DNA of 64,000 nt. Source: Halieaceae bacterium (GTDB lineage: Bacteria > Pseudomonadota > Gammaproteobacteria > Pseudomonadales > Halieaceae). Made by a program: the position numbers and the translations under genes. How positions within the stretch are numbered: position 1 is the stretch's first letter; every line of letters starts with the position of its first letter. The DNA is taken from assembly GCA_028280635.1 (NCBI GenBank), contig JANQLM010000006.1, forward strand, positions 1 to 64,000. The letters are read 5' to 3'. This document shows positions 1 through 9,096 of this stretch, piece by piece. Below the pieces are notes generated by a model. The model was not told the origin of the DNA. It did not search any database and saw nothing but the letters and a program-made list of their open reading frames with translations.

Positions 1-296
1 TGCAGGGCCTGGGGGGGCAGCCCGGAACCGCGGAAGTCCTCCTCCGCCATGGGGGCAATCGCACATTCGGTGGGCAGGGCCTGCCCGCTCTCGATGAGCT
101 GGTACATAGTGGGAAGAAAGATGAACTGCAGCCACTGGTCAAAGCCCAGGGTGTCGATGCAGAAGGGCTGGGTGCTGGCGAGGGCCTCGGCGGTGGGGGG
201 CTCTTCCTGCCACAGGTTCATCTGCCGCAGGCTGGCTTCCACATCAATCAACAGTTCGGCGACTTTGTCGGCCTGGGCCAAGGGGTGCTCCAGCAA
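1..296 (-). CDS. YqcC-family (DUF446) protein, 3' end beyond window
   Basis: The reverse strand from about 296 down to the left edge encodes a partial protein that resembles E. coli YqcC. Shared landmarks are a helical N-terminus, then STQPFCIDTL, FDQWLQFIFLP and LPTECAIAP, which line up with the STQPFFMDT / EWLQW / LPGAFAVAP pattern of the family. Function is unknown for the family. It starts just after the dinG stop, in the same frame. No ATG or GTG is available there, so a TTG at 294-296 (or at 279-281) is the likely start. The C-terminus is cut by the window edge. Family recognition is from remembered sequence. Confidence 0.72.
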   Translation of the reverse strand, partial: MLEHPLAQADKVAELLIDVEASLRQMNLWQEEPPTAEALASTQPFCIDTLGFDQWLQFIFLPTMYQLIESGQALPTECAIAPMAEEDFRGSGLPPQAL

Positions 297-320
297 CGCT
301 AATACGCTCGATTGTACCCG

Positions 321-2453
321 TCACTCGATAGTGAGTCGAAACGGCGGCAACGCCTCCAGCAGGGCCTTGCCATAGCGGCGCGTCACCAGCCGGCGGTCAC
401 ACACTGTGACACGCCCGCTGTCGGTCTCGGTGCGCAGCAGCCGCCCGCAGGCCTGCACCAGGCGCAGGGCCGCATCCGGCACGGTGATTTCCATGAAGGC
501 ATTGCGGCCGCGCCGCTCCACCCACTCAGACAATGCCGCCTCAAGCGGGCTATCCGGCACTGCGAAGGGGATTTTGGCAATCAGCACGTGCCGGCAGTAA
601 TCCCCCGGCAGGTCGACCCCTTCAGCGAAGCTGGCCAGCCCGAAGATCAGGCTGCCGGCGCCGCCGTCGATGATCTCCCGATGGCGGCGCAGGATTTCAT
701 GTTTGCTGTAGTCCCCCTGCAGCAGGATACGCTCGCGCCAGTCCGCGGGCAGGCCCTGGTAGACGTCGTTGAGCTGCCGGCGCGAGGAAAACAGCACCAG
801 GCTGCCTTCCTCCGGATCCAGCCAGCGCGGCAGGTTCTCCACCAGGCACTGGGTGTGGGCCTCGGGATCACCCGGGTCACAGTCCATGGCCGGAATGTGC
901 AGCTCCGCCCTGTCGTGGTCGAAAGGGCTGGGCACGACCTTGAAGCTACCCGAGCGCGGCATGCCCGAATGCAGTATGAAGCGCTCAAAGCTATTGAGCG
1001 CGGTCATTGTGGCCGAGGTGGCGACCACGCCGGCGGCCTGGGGCCACAGGTACTGTTCCAGCAGCTCCGCCGCCAGCACCGGGCTGGACCGCAGCTCATA
1101 GGTCATGCCACCCCCGGCGCTGATGACATTGATCCAGCGCGCGGTAGGCACCGCCTCCGTGTCCGCGGGCGCCTCGGGCGTCGGCGCGGAAGCATAGTCA
1201 GACCAGAGGGCAAGATTACCCTCGGCCCGGCCCAGCATGGCGCCAATGGCCGCATACCAGGCCTCGGCCTCGGTGCTGTCGATACCCGTGAGATCACCGT
1301 CCATGGCATCTTCCAGGCGGTTTTCCAGCCTCTGCAGACGGTCCTGCAACTGGCTGAACTGTTGGGCCAGCCGTTCCGCCTGCTGCGCCAGTGCAAGGGG
1401 TATCTCACCCATCTCAAAACGCAGGTGCACACTGTCGTTGGGGTCCCGTGGCTCCGGCATGCCATCGATACCGGGCAGCAACTGGCTGGCGACATCCAGT
1501 TCCGCCGCGGTGGCCGCAAAGCGTTCCTGCAGCTTGAGCATGGCCTCCGACAACTCGGGCACCGGCAGCGCCGCCGCACCCTGGCCAAGCTGCTGCCGGC
1601 TGTCATCCGCCCATTGTCGAGTACTGCCGAGACGACAAAAGGCCGAGAAGTGGTTGAGCGCCTTGGCCGGCAGGTGATGGCCTTCATCGAAGATATAAAC
1701 CGTGTCCTGGGGAGCCGTCAGGATCGCGCCGCCGCCCAGGGCCAGGTCGGACAGCACCAGGTCGTGGTTGGTGACAATCACGTCCGCATGCTGCAGGGCA
1801 TCGCGGGCCTTAAAGAAGCTGCACTGGCCCACGTTGGGACAGCGTCTGCCGCTGCAGCCGCTGTGGTCGGTGGTCACGCTGAACCAGGTAGTGTCTGCGA
1901 CCTCGTCACGCCATCCATCGCGATCACCGTCCCACTCCCCCCGGCCCAGGGCTTCGGCCATGGACTGGTACACCGGCAGCGCGTCGGCGGCGGCGTTGGT
2001 TTGCATCTCGTCCGGATACAGCGGGATCAGCGGGTCGCTCTCTCCGCCGCTGGCCAGCAACTGGTCGAGCCGCGACAGGCAGATATAGCGTCGCCGGCCC
2101 TTGGCCAGCACAAAATCGAAGGCGAGGCCGCTGTGCCGGCGAATATCCGGCAGGTCCTTCAATACGAGCTGTTCCTGCAGGGCGATGGTGGCCGTGGAGA
2201 TGACCAGGGTTTTCCCCAGCGCCCGCGCCAGCGGAATGGCAGCCACGGTGTAGGCGATGGTTTTGCCGGTACCGGTGCCGGCCTCGATGGCAACCTGCGG
2301 AGACGCCACGGAATCCTCAGCTTCCATGCGCGCCAGTGCATTGGCGATCTCGGCAATCATCTGGCGCTGGCCCCAACGCGGGCTCAGGGATTTGCCGTCT
2401 ATCAGGGCGGCGTAGGCCTGGCGAATCTCGTCCTTGGATTCCTCAGACAGCAA
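321..2453 (-). CDS. dinG: ATP-dependent DNA helicase DinG
   Basis: This is an XPD/DinG-type superfamily 2 helicase with an iron-sulfur cluster, about 710 residues. Such enzymes unwind DNA, including R-loops and forked structures, during repair. Visible are Walker A EAGTGTGKT (about 57-65), four cluster cysteines at about 124, 199, 204 and 210 (the last three in the HSGC..RRC..GQC stretch), and the DEGH box at about 255-258. I chose the TTG at 2451-2453, which overlaps the end of the upstream acyltransferase gene by 11 bases. The protein then begins about 27 residues before the conserved QRQMIA motif, as in E. coli DinG. An ATG at 2603 would add 50 residues of shadow sequence. The YqcC-like gene follows directly. 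Confidence 0.93.
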   Translation of the reverse strand: MLSEESKDEIRQAYAALIDGKSLSPRWGQRQMIAEIANALARMEAEDSVASPQVAIEAGTGTGKTIAYTVAAIPLARALGKTLVISTATIALQEQLVLKDLPDIRRHSGLAFDFVLAKGRRRYICLSRLDQLLASGGESDPLIPLYPDEMQTNAAADALPVYQSMAEALGRGEWDGDRDGWRDEVADTTWFSVTTDHSGCSGRRCPNVGQCSFFKARDALQHADVIVTNHDLVLSDLALGGGAILTAPQDTVYIFDEGHHLPAKALNHFSAFCRLGSTRQWADDSRQQLGQGAAALPVPELSEAMLKLQERFAATAAELDVASQLLPGIDGMPEPRDPNDSVHLRFEMGEIPLALAQQAERLAQQFSQLQDRLQRLENRLEDAMDGDLTGIDSTEAEAWYAAIGAMLGRAEGNLALWSDYASAPTPEAPADTEAVPTARWINVISAGGGMTYELRSSPVLAAELLEQYLWPQAAGVVATSATMTALNSFERFILHSGMPRSGSFKVVPSPFDHDRAELHIPAMDCDPGDPEAHTQCLVENLPRWLDPEEGSLVLFSSRRQLNDVYQGLPADWRERILLQGDYSKHEILRRHREIIDGGAGSLIFGLASFAEGVDLPGDYCRHVLIAKIPFAVPDSPLEAALSEWVERRGRNAFMEITVPDAALRLVQACGRLLRTETDSGRVTVCDRRLVTRRYGKALLEALPPFRLTIE

Positions 2454-3606
2454 GTGCGTTGTCGCCCCCGGTTTCCAGCAGTTGCTGGCGGCTGGTGATG
2501 GCATTGGCGTAGATGCCCAGGGCGTAGTCGCGCTGGGCCGCGGGTATGGCCTGGATGCGCTGCTGGAAAGCCAGCTCGCTGCAGCTACCTGGCAGTTCAC
2601 CAAGACCCAGAGAGGGTGCCTCGGCGTGCAGGGCCCGCCAGGCGTAGCCGTTGGTGGCGTGCAGGCGGTAGTTGCTGATCACCTGGCGATCCATCTCTGC
2701 CGCCACCTGCTCCGGGTTGTCAAAATTTGCCCCCAGCGGCTCGCCAAATGCCACGTGCACCAGGCCTTTGTTGCCGCTGATACCGGTGGCAATGCTGGCG
2801 ACGTCTTCGTGCTCGGCCTTCTCATAGCTGCCGGAGCTGGCAATCTGGGCGAGCTCCGCCGCCTTGAGTCCATCGCAGGGATCCAGCTCATAGGAGATGG
2901 AGACCGGCACGATATTCATCGAGGCAATGAAGTCGCCGAAACTCTCCGCCTTGCGGTCCTGGCTCATGGCCAGCATCTTGATAATGGCGGGCTCGGTGCG
3001 GTCGAGACCGTCCTTGGCGCGCCCCTCGCGCTGGGCAATCCAGATCGGCGCGCGATCCACCTGGATGGAGTGGCGGATATAGGCTGACAGCTCCCGGTAG
3101 GCCTTGAATACCTCGCGAGGGCCGCGGGCCGAGCGCTTGACGACAAAGCTCTTGTTGAGGCGCATCAGGTCGGACACGTAAGGCTTGGTCAGCAGATTGT
3201 CGCCAATGGCGATGCGCACCGTGTCGAAGCCATTGTGATAGAGCGCGTAGTTGGTGAAGGCCGGGTCGAGCGTGATGTCCCGGTGATTGCTCATATACAG
3301 GTAGGGCGTGGCAGGGTCCAGCTTGTCGAGGCCCGATACCGAAAAACCCGCCGTGCTGTCCTCAATCATCTGCGACATGTAGCGCTCGATGATCAGCTGG
3401 AAGCCTCGCACATCCTTGACACCCGCCAGTTCCACCCGCAGTGCGCGCCGCACCAGCGCCCGCAGCGGCAGCCCCAGCCAGTCGGCCAGGCCCTTGAACT
3501 TGAGCCGGCAGATCGCCGCCAGGAACTCGCTGTCATCGAGCAAACGCTCCAGCACGGCGGGAACTTCAGCGTCATTGTAGGGCCGGATATCGGCAAACTG
3601 GTCCAT
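2443..3606 (-). CDS. PlsC/PlsB-like glycerolipid acyltransferase
   Basis: A protein of about 387 residues with an acyltransferase core. The motif NHRDITLD is followed by NKSFVVKRSARGPRE and IWIAQREGRAKDG, which correspond to blocks I to III of glycerol-phosphate acyltransferases; block I here is spaced H-x5-D rather than the usual H-x4-D. The likely role is acyl transfer to a lysophospholipid or related lipid at the inner membrane; the substrate is not evident. I prefer the ATG at 3606 (MDQFADIRPY) over one at 3666, whose extra 20 residues look non-coding. The last codons overlap the dinG start, so the two are probably cotranscribed. Confidence 0.8.
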   Translation of the reverse strand: MDQFADIRPYNDAEVPAVLERLLDDSEFLAAICRLKFKGLADWLGLPLRALVRRALRVELAGVKDVRGFQLIIERYMSQMIEDSTAGFSVSGLDKLDPATPYLYMSNHRDITLDPAFTNYALYHNGFDTVRIAIGDNLLTKPYVSDLMRLNKSFVVKRSARGPREVFKAYRELSAYIRHSIQVDRAPIWIAQREGRAKDGLDRTEPAIIKMLAMSQDRKAESFGDFIASMNIVPVSISYELDPCDGLKAAELAQIASSGSYEKAEHEDVASIATGISGNKGLVHVAFGEPLGANFDNPEQVAAEMDRQVISNYRLHATNGYAWRALHAEAPSLGLGELPGSCSELAFQQRIQAIPAAQRDYALGIYANAITSRQQLLETGGDNALAV

Positions 3607-3764
3607 GCGCGGGGGACGGCTTGTGTGGAAGGCGCACACCTTATAGCAAAGCTCTGCGTTAGTCATCCGGGCCCGGATTTCACCGCCAATCGGCGGTCAA
3701 GCCGGGCGAGATTCATGCTATGCTTGCGCCCGCTTCGAAGCCCCCTAATTTGTTTGGAGATTGT

Positions 3765-3989
3765 ATGGAAGCCACAAACTCATTGCTGATGGTGCTAGGC
3801 GTCGCCGTTCTGCTGGCCAGCTGGGTGGTACTGCTGATCACCTCCTGGAAAGAGGATTTCAGCTGGGGACTGTGCTCGGTATTGCTGCCGCCCCTGTCCT
3901 ACTGCTACGCCCTGTTTCGGCTGGACAAGGCCGGCGAAGCGCTGGCGCTCGCGGCGATCGGCTGGGTGCTGTTGTTCCTCGCCTTCTAG
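3765..3989 (+). CDS. Small two-helix membrane protein, function unknown
   Basis: A 74-residue protein starting MEATNSLL. It has a hydrophobic N-terminal helix (LLMVLGVAVLLASWVVLL), a central WKEDFSWG loop, and a second hydrophobic half (VLLPPLSYCYALF ... ALAAIGWVLLFLAF). GGAGA at 3756-3760 sits 4 bases before the ATG at 3765, which supports this start over an upstream one at 3720. The gene is divergent from the acyltransferase gene. I do not recognise the family, and nothing in the neighbourhood suggests a role. Confidence 0.6.
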   Translation: MEATNSLLMVLGVAVLLASWVVLLITSWKEDFSWGLCSVLLPPLSYCYALFRLDKAGEALALAAIGWVLLFLAF

Positions 3990-4022
3990 CCCTGCCCGTC
4001 CGGCAAAAAAACGCAGCGGGCG

Positions 4023-4050
4023 GGGTTCATTACCAAAGTTTAATGAATCC
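4023..4050. other. Hairpin between two small genes
   Basis: GGGTTCATTA and TAATGAATCC can pair over 10 bp (one G-T) around an 8-base loop. It lies 34 bases after the small membrane protein gene. No T-run follows on the plus strand, so it is not a classical intrinsic terminator. It could protect the 3' end or belong to the leader of the next gene. Confidence 0.4.
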
Positions 4051-4256
4051 TGCCCCTCCACCTTAGCTCTAAATTCCCCTTTAAAAACAATAAGATACCG
4101 CGCAGCACAAGCGTGCGGCTACGCACCCGTGCGGTGCACCTGAAAATCCATGATCTGGTACACACAAGGTGCCGTAAAGAGCCGGTAGAATCCGCCGCAG
4201 TTCCATTTTAGAGCTGATTTTTAGTTTTTGTTTGACCATTTACCCAAGGGGAAATC

Positions 4257-4532
4257 ATGAAGTCCATAGTTACTACTGCTATTGCCAGCGGCCTGCTGGC
4301 CCTGTCCGCGTCTGCCTTTGCAGCCAAGCCGACCAGCATCGTGTTCGACTCCAACGGCAAGGCTGCCGATGGCACCGAGTACGGCAACTACCACGTGAAG
4401 TGCTCCAACGGCAAAAAGATGCCGCTGACCGCCTGGGACAACCGCAAGAAGTGGTGTGTCGGCGAAGCTTCTTCCGAGAGCTGCGAGAAGAAGCAGATCA
4501 AGGCTGCCAAAAAGGCCTGCAAGGCGGCCTGA
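4257..4532 (+). CDS. Small exported cysteine-containing protein
   Basis: A 91-residue protein with a clear signal peptide (MKSIVTTAIASGLLALSASAFAA, cleavage probably after AFA). The mature part is about 70 residues, rich in lysine, with four cysteines (VKCSNG, KWCVGE, ESCEKK, KACKAA) that could form two disulfides in the periplasm. GGGG at 4249-4252 precedes the ATG. A GC-rich hairpin follows the stop. I do not recognise the family. Confidence 0.7.
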   Translation: MKSIVTTAIASGLLALSASAFAAKPTSIVFDSNGKAADGTEYGNYHVKCSNGKKMPLTAWDNRKKWCVGEASSESCEKKQIKAAKKACKAA

Positions 4533-4553
4533 GTCCTTGTTTCTGTGAAAGCT

Positions 4554-4579
4554 GATCGGGCCCGGTCACGGGCCCGATC
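4554..4579 (+). terminator. GC-rich hairpin terminator after the small exported protein
   Basis: GATCGGGCCC and GGGCCCGATC form a perfect 10-bp stem around a 6-base loop (4564-4569), 22 bases after the stop codon. The downstream tract CCCGTTTCCTT is only modestly T-rich, so termination is probable but not certain. Confidence 0.6.
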
Positions 4580-4686
4580 CCCGTTTCCTTCCCCCGCCAA
4601 CCGGCAATTTTTTAAGCCCCGCTTCCAACAAGCGCTGCTTGCCGCGCGCTGTCTGACACAAACCTCGCTGTCGCCGCCAGCTGCGG

Positions 4687-5313
4687 TCAGTCCGCGGGTG
4701 CCGCGTCCCCGGTACCCAGCACCAGGCGGGCCAGTGTCATGATCAGGGTGAGCTGCTTTTCTTCCGCCTCCGCACCGAGCGGGTCTTCGCCCAGCAAATC
4801 CCGGTACATGGGCGCCATGGTGATATAGGACATCACCATATTGTTGAGTCCCATGACCGCCCAGGGCTGCAGCTCGGCCACCGGGCCCAGGTGCGGCGCG
4901 GCAGCACTGTCGGGGGGCTCAAACATGGGCCGGAACAGCCCATCCACCAGGGCGTCCGTATGCGGGCTGCCGGACAGCGCGGCATGCTGCAGCAGCCGTG
5001 CCAGGTTCGGACGCCGGTGGTGCATGCGCACGGTGATTTCCAGCCAGCGGTAGATACCATCCGCCGTCAGCGGCGACTGTCGCAGCTCATTGAGGGGCGC
5101 GGTAAAGTCGGCCAGCAGGCGCTCGACAACAGCGCCATACAGGGCTTCCTTATTGCGGAAGTGGTTGTACAGACTCGGGGAGCGGATGCCGACACGATCG
5201 GCGACGTCGCCCAGGGAGGTCGCCGCGTAGCCGCGCTCCGCGAACAGGTCCTCGGCGGCATCAAGGATGCGTTCGGGCGTGGATTTTTCCCTGCTGGCGG
5301 CGGCTACACTCAT
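4687..5313 (-). CDS. TetR/AcrR family transcriptional regulator
   Basis: A 208-residue regulator. The N-terminal TetR DNA-binding domain is clear: RILDAAEDLFAERGYAATSLGDVADRVGIRSPSLYNHF (no more than the usual 45 residues), with the recognition helix in SPSLYNHFRNKEALY. The C-terminal ligand-binding half is unassigned. The gene diverges from the SnoaL-like gene at 5359, and the 45-base gap carries a perfect inverted repeat. This suggests autoregulation and control of the neighbour. The ligand is unknown. Confidence 0.9.
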   Translation of the reverse strand: MSVAAASREKSTPERILDAAEDLFAERGYAATSLGDVADRVGIRSPSLYNHFRNKEALYGAVVERLLADFTAPLNELRQSPLTADGIYRWLEITVRMHHRRPNLARLLQHAALSGSPHTDALVDGLFRPMFEPPDSAAAPHLGPVAELQPWAVMGLNNMVMSYITMAPMYRDLLGEDPLGAEAEEKQLTLIMTLARLVLGTGDAAPAD

Positions 5314-5325
5314 GGCGGGATACTA

Positions 5326-5341
5326 ACTAATAGTTATTAGT
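5326..5341. promoter_or_regulatory. Candidate operator for the TetR-family regulator
   Basis: ACTAATA-GT-TATTAGT is a perfect 7-bp inverted repeat with a 2-base centre. It lies in the 45-bp gap between the divergent TetR-family and SnoaL-like genes, 13 bases from the regulator's ATG. Its A+T-rich composition stands out from the surroundings. Position and symmetry fit a dimeric TetR-family binding site; binding is inferred. Confidence 0.6.
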
Positions 5342-5358
5342 AATGCTATTTTACGGCC

Positions 5359-5811
5359 ATGGACAGACATAAAGACATCCACGCCATCGAGACGCTGATC
5401 TATCACTACGCGGACCTGATCGATGCCGGCCGCTTTGAAGACGTGGCGCGGCTGTTTGCCAATGGCTGCGTGGTGAGTCCGGACGGCGAGGAGTGCGCCG
5501 GCGAAGCCCCTGTGCTGGCCTTGTACCGCAAGACGGCGCGCATCTACCCGGATACCGGCACGCCCTGTACCGAGCACATCACCAGCAATGTGTCGGTGCA
5601 GCTCTCCGAGCAGGGTGATACCGCGACCAGTTCCAGCCGCTTTACCGTGCTGCAGGCGCGGGAAGACTTTCCCTTACAGGTAATCATCGCCGGCCAGTAC
5701 CGGGACCGTTTTCGCAAGCGTAACGGCCAGTGGGAATTTGCGCGCCGGGAGATGTACCCACGGCTGATCGGCGACCTCTCCCGCCACCTTATGGTGCCGC
5801 TAAGCCCCTGA
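5359..5811 (+). CDS. SnoaL-like/NTF2-fold protein
   Basis: A 150-residue protein with the SnoaL-like polyketide-cyclase/ring-hydroxylating-beta fold signature at its start: DIHAIETLIYHYADLIDAGRFEDVARLF. It continues with a VSPDGEE turn, an HITSNVSVQL strand and a C-terminal GQYRDRFRKRNGQWEFARREMYP hairpin, as in family members. These proteins are small hydrolases, isomerases or binding proteins; the substrate cannot be read here. No good Shine-Dalgarno is visible before the ATG. It is divergent from, and probably controlled by, the TetR-family gene. Confidence 0.78.
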   Translation: MDRHKDIHAIETLIYHYADLIDAGRFEDVARLFANGCVVSPDGEECAGEAPVLALYRKTARIYPDTGTPCTEHITSNVSVQLSEQGDTATSSSRFTVLQAREDFPLQVIIAGQYRDRFRKRNGQWEFARREMYPRLIGDLSRHLMVPLSP

Positions 5812-5816
5812 TACCG

Positions 5817-5845
5817 TTGACAGTTCGGGGCGAAATGTGAATAAT
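5817..5845 (+). promoter_or_regulatory. Sigma-70 promoter of rpsT
   Basis: TTGACA at 5817-5822, a 17-base spacer, and AATAAT at 5840-5845. This is close to consensus and lies 38 bases upstream of the rpsT TTG start, immediately after the preceding gene. Confidence 0.72.
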
Positions 5846-5882
5846 CGCGCCTCCCTAGAATTTGTGTACAGAGGTAACAACA

Positions 5883-6149
5883 TTGGCAAACTCACCGCAA
5901 GCCAAAAAGCGGGCACGCCAGGCAGTCAAGCGTCGTGGGCACAACGCGAGCCTGCGCTCACTGGTACGTACGGTCATCAAGCGCGTTAACGCCGCCATCG
6001 AAGCCGGCGATGCAGAACAGGCCAAAGCCGCCTACAGTGAAGCCGTCCCGGTTATCGACCGCATGGCAGACAAAGGCATCATTCACAAGAACAAGGCTGC
6101 CCGTCACAAGAGCCGCCTGAATGAGCAGATCAAGGGCCTCTCTGCCTGA
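5883..6149 (+). CDS. rpsT: 30S ribosomal protein S20
   Basis: An 88-residue basic protein beginning (M)[25 protein letters not shown], typical of S20, which binds 16S rRNA early in small-subunit assembly. Translation starts at a TTG (5883-5885): homology begins exactly there, and AGAGG at 5870-5874 sits 8 bases upstream. E. coli rpsT also uses UUG, which is tied to autogenous control. The gene has its own promoter and a strong terminator, so it is probably monocistronic. Confidence 0.97.
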   Translation: MANSPQAKKRARQAVKRRGHNASLRSLVRTVIKRVNAAIEAGDAEQAKAAYSEAVPVIDRMADKGIIHKNKAARHKSRLNEQIKGLSA

Positions 6150-6180
6150 GCGCAAACGCCCCGCCTGACAGTTCTTCATA

Positions 6181-6206
6181 AAAAAGCCGGCTGATGCCGG
6201 CTTTTT
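6181..6206 (+). terminator. Intrinsic terminator of rpsT
   Basis: AAAAAGCCGGC and GCCGGCTTTTT pair perfectly (11 bp) around TGAT, with a T6 run at 6202-6207. It is symmetric, so it could also stop transcription from the convergent lipoprotein gene ending at 6260. Confidence 0.9.
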
Positions 6207-6259
6207 TATGCCTGGTCTTTTCATTTCGTTCCTATGCCGGCTGGCAGGCGCCGCCAGCG

Positions 6260-6841
6260 TTACCGTGGATGGGCTTCGAGAAAGCCGTCGGCGAACCGAA
6301 TCGCAGCCTCGGGTTTTTCGGCAATCTTCTTCACCTCCGCCGTGGCCGCATCCCGGTCCAGGCCATCGAGATGCACCCGGCCGATCATCCACACCGCCGC
6401 CGCTCGCGAGGCGGAGCCGCAGTGCAGGTAAACCGGCTGCATCGCGGGATCGCCCATGGCATCAAGAATCTCCCGTACCGTGACCGGTGACACCTGCCTG
6501 CGGCTGAGCGGCAGCTCAAGGTAGTTGAGGCCGGCCGCGTCCGCCGCCTGACGGCTGGCGCCGTGGTCGACATTGGTTTCGTCGCCGAAGCGCAGGCTGA
6601 TCACGGTGCCATAGCCGGCGGACCGGAGCTGCGACATCGCGGCGGGTGCCGTGGCACCGCCAAATCCAACACGCTCACCGGCAAAGGTCGCGGCGGCGCT
6701 TAGCTCCGAGTAGTTCTTGATTCCCTGTATCTCGTGCTTCTGGATAGTCGCGGGTGTCGGCGTTGTCGCACAGCCGGCCAGAAACGCAGCCAGCAGCAGG
6801 CCCAAACGGCCCCACACGCTATTCCATCGCATCAGGCTCAT
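6260..6841 (-). CDS. Lipoprotein with DUF442-type phosphatase-like domain
   Basis: A 193-residue protein with a lipoprotein signal (LLLAAFLAGC, lipid Cys about 24). The body resembles the tyrosine-phosphatase-like DUF442 group: an early GVGFGG... strand, LRSAGYGTVISLR, then YLHCGSASRAAAVW, a Cys-x4-Arg loop of the kind seen in that group rather than the classic Cys-x5-Arg. It is probably anchored in the periplasm. Substrate and activity are unknown. It is followed on the same strand by nothing before rpsT, and ilvN ends 18 bases upstream of its start. Confidence 0.75.
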   Translation of the reverse strand: MSLMRWNSVWGRLGLLLAAFLAGCATTPTPATIQKHEIQGIKNYSELSAAATFAGERVGFGGATAPAAMSQLRSAGYGTVISLRFGDETNVDHGASRQAADAAGLNYLELPLSRRQVSPVTVREILDAMGDPAMQPVYLHCGSASRAAAVWMIGRVHLDGLDRDAATAEVKKIAEKPEAAIRFADGFLEAHPR

Positions 6842-6859
6842 CCCGTTCCCCGTGAGGGC

Positions 6860-7351
6860 CTACAGTCTCAGCACCTTTTCACCGCGGGCAATACCCGCCA
6901 CACCGCTGCGCACAACTTCGAGTATCGAGGCATCACCCATGGCCTCGACAAAGGAGTCGAGCTTGTCGGCGGTACCGGACAGCATGATGGTGTACACCGA
7001 AGGCCCCACGTCGACAATCTGGCCGCGGAAAATATCGGTACAGCGCTTGATCTCGGCGCGCTGGGCGCCGGTGGCACGGACCTTGATCAGCATCAGGTCG
7101 CGCTCGATGTGCGCACCCTCGGTGAGGTCGACTAGCTTCACCACATCTACCAGCTTGTTGAGCTGCTTGGTGATCTGTTCAATCTTGCGGTCGTCCCCCA
7201 CCGTGGTCACGGTCAGCCGCGACAGGGTCGCATCTTCGGTCGGCGCCACGTTGAGGGTTTCGATATTGTAGCCACGCTGCGAGAACAGCCCTACCACGCG
7301 CGACAGCGCGCCCGGTTCGTTTTCCAGCAGTACGGATATGATTCTTCTCAT
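6860..7351 (-). CDS. ilvN: Acetolactate synthase small (regulatory) subunit
   Basis: 163 residues, the family length (IlvN/IlvH). The N-terminal ACT domain is evident: [33 protein letters not shown]. The C-terminal regulatory part follows. The subunit gives valine feedback control to the catalytic subunit in branched-chain amino acid synthesis. The ATG at 7351 shares one base with the stop of the large-subunit gene, so the two are translationally coupled. A start at 7378 would only add residues inside the upstream gene. Confidence 0.95.
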   Translation of the reverse strand: MRRIISVLLENEPGALSRVVGLFSQRGYNIETLNVAPTEDATLSRLTVTTVGDDRKIEQITKQLNKLVDVVKLVDLTEGAHIERDLMLIKVRATGAQRAEIKRCTDIFRGQIVDVGPSVYTIMLSGTADKLDSFVEAMGDASILEVVRSGVAGIARGEKVLRL

Positions 7352-9096
7352 CAGGTGCGCTCCGTTTTGCTGAGCCACATGTCGGCCATGGAACCGTTGG
7401 GCGCGACGTGCATCGGGTAGACGTGCTCCGCCGGATCGACCATCACATCCACGAATACCAGCCGGTCCTTCAGGGCAAAGGCTTCATCCATCTTGTCATC
7501 CAGCTCGGAGAGGTCCTCGACGTGGATACCCACGTGGCCATAAGCCTCCACCAGCCGGGTGAAATCCGGCAGTGAATTGGCATAGGCCGACTCCGAGTGC
7601 CGCCCCTCGTACTGCATGTCCTGCCACTGCTTGACCATGCCGAGGTAGCCGTTGTGCAGATTGATAATTTTCACCGGTATGCCGTACTGGCTGCAGGTGG
7701 ACAACTCCTGGATATTCATCTGGATGCTGCCCTCCCCGGTCACACAGGCCACGTCTGCATCCGGAAAGGCGAGCTTGACCCCCATGGCCGAGGGCAGGCC
7801 GAAGCCCATGGTGCCGAGGCCGCCGGAGTTAATCCAGCGCCGGGGCTTGTCGAACTTGTAGTACTGGGCGGCGAACATCTGGTGCTGGCCCACGTCCGAA
7901 GTGACATAAGCCTCGCCGCCAGTGGCCCGGTACAGGGATTCGATGACCTGCTGGGGCTTGATCGGCCCGCCGGTTTCATAGCGCGGCGCCGTCCACAGGC
8001 CATGGGCTGCGCGCCACTGGTCGATCTGCTGCCACCAGCGCTCCAGGGCCAGGGTGTCCGGCAGTTCCGGCATCTCCTCCCGCTGCTGGGCAATCAGCGA
8101 CATCATCTCCCTGAGTACGCCGTCAACCGGACCGACGATGGGCACGTGGGCCTGCACCGTCTTGGAAATGCTGGTCGGGTCGATATCGATATGAATGATC
8201 TTGGCGCCGGGACAGAACTTGTCCACCGTATTGGTCACCCGGTCATCCAGCCGTGCGCCCACCGCCAGGATCACGTCGGCGTTGTGCATAGCCATATTGG
8301 CTTCATAGAAACCGTGCATGCCCAGCATCCCCAGGAACTGGCGATCAGAGGCGGGGTAGGCGCCCAGGCCCATCAAAGTATTGGTGACCGGGTAATTGAG
8401 CATCTGCGCCAGTTCGGTGAGCAGATCGCTGCTGTTGCCGAGGATGACGCCGCCGCCGCTGTAGATCACCGGGCGCTTGGCGCCGAGCAGCAGTTTTACC
8501 GCTTTCTTTATCTGCCCGGAGTGACCGCGGTTGGCGGGGTTGTAGGAGCGCATCTTGATGGCTTCCGGGTATTCGTAGGGGTACTTCTCATCCGGTTTGG
8601 TGAGGTCCTTGGGAATATCCACCACCACCGGCCCGGGGCGGCCGGAGGACGCAATATGGAATGCCTTCTTGATGATGGCGGGAATCTCTTCCGCCTCCTG
8701 CACCAGAAAGCTGTGCTTAACGATCGGCCGGGAGATGCCGACCATATCGGTTTCCTGGAAGGCATCCTCGCCGATCAGGTGAGACTGTACCTGGCCGGAC
8801 AGCACCACCATCGGAATGGAATCCATGTAGGCCGTGGCGATGCCGGTGATGGCATTGGTGGCTCCCGGGCCGGAGGTCACCAGCACCACCCCCGGTTTAC
8901 CGGTGGCCCGGGCGTACCCGTCAGCCGCGTGGGTGGCTGCCTGTTCGTGGCGCACCAGGATGTGGGGGATGCTCGATTCCTTGAACAGAGCGTCGTAAAT
9001 ATGCAGCACGGCACCGCCGGGGTAGCCAAAGATAAAGTCGACACCTTCGTCCTGCAGTGCCCGTGCGATCATCTCGCCGCCGGAGAGTAGTTCCAC
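7351..9096 (-). CDS. ilvB: Acetolactate synthase large subunit
   Basis: The catalytic ThDP-dependent subunit that joins pyruvate to pyruvate or 2-ketobutyrate in valine, leucine and isoleucine synthesis. The PYR domain shows [17 protein letters not shown] and [15 protein letters not shown] (catalytic Glu). The central FAD domain follows, then the C-terminal ThDP site [20 protein letters not shown]-like sequence (here [13 protein letters not shown]). Length is 581 residues, near the usual 570-590. I chose GTG at 9094-9096 because GAGGA lies 7 bases upstream and homologues begin with (M)ELLSGGE. ATGs at 9126 and 9189 have no ribosome site. Confidence 0.95.
   Translation of the reverse strand: MELLSGGEMIARALQDEGVDFIFGYPGGAVLHIYDALFKESSIPHILVRHEQAATHAADGYARATGKPGVVLVTSGPGATNAITGIATAYMDSIPMVVLSGQVQSHLIGEDAFQETDMVGISRPIVKHSFLVQEAEEIPAIIKKAFHIASSGRPGPVVVDIPKDLTKPDEKYPYEYPEAIKMRSYNPANRGHSGQIKKAVKLLLGAKRPVIYSGGGVILGNSSDLLTELAQMLNYPVTNTLMGLGAYPASDRQFLGMLGMHGFYEANMAMHNADVILAVGARLDDRVTNTVDKFCPGAKIIHIDIDPTSISKTVQAHVPIVGPVDGVLREMMSLIAQQREEMPELPDTLALERWWQQIDQWRAAHGLWTAPRYETGGPIKPQQVIESLYRATGGEAYVTSDVGQHQMFAAQYYKFDKPRRWINSGGLGTMGFGLPSAMGVKLAFPDADVACVTGEGSIQMNIQELSTCSQYGIPVKIINLHNGYLGMVKQWQDMQYEGRHSESAYANSLPDFTRLVEAYGHVGIHVEDLSELDDKMDEAFALKDRLVFVDVMVDPAEHVYPMHVAPNGSMADMWLSKTERT

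Noticed and set aside
312-2498. 728-residue open frame on the plus strand opposite dinG
   Set aside because: It is a codon-bias shadow of the well-supported helicase gene, with no ribosome site and no recognisable domain.
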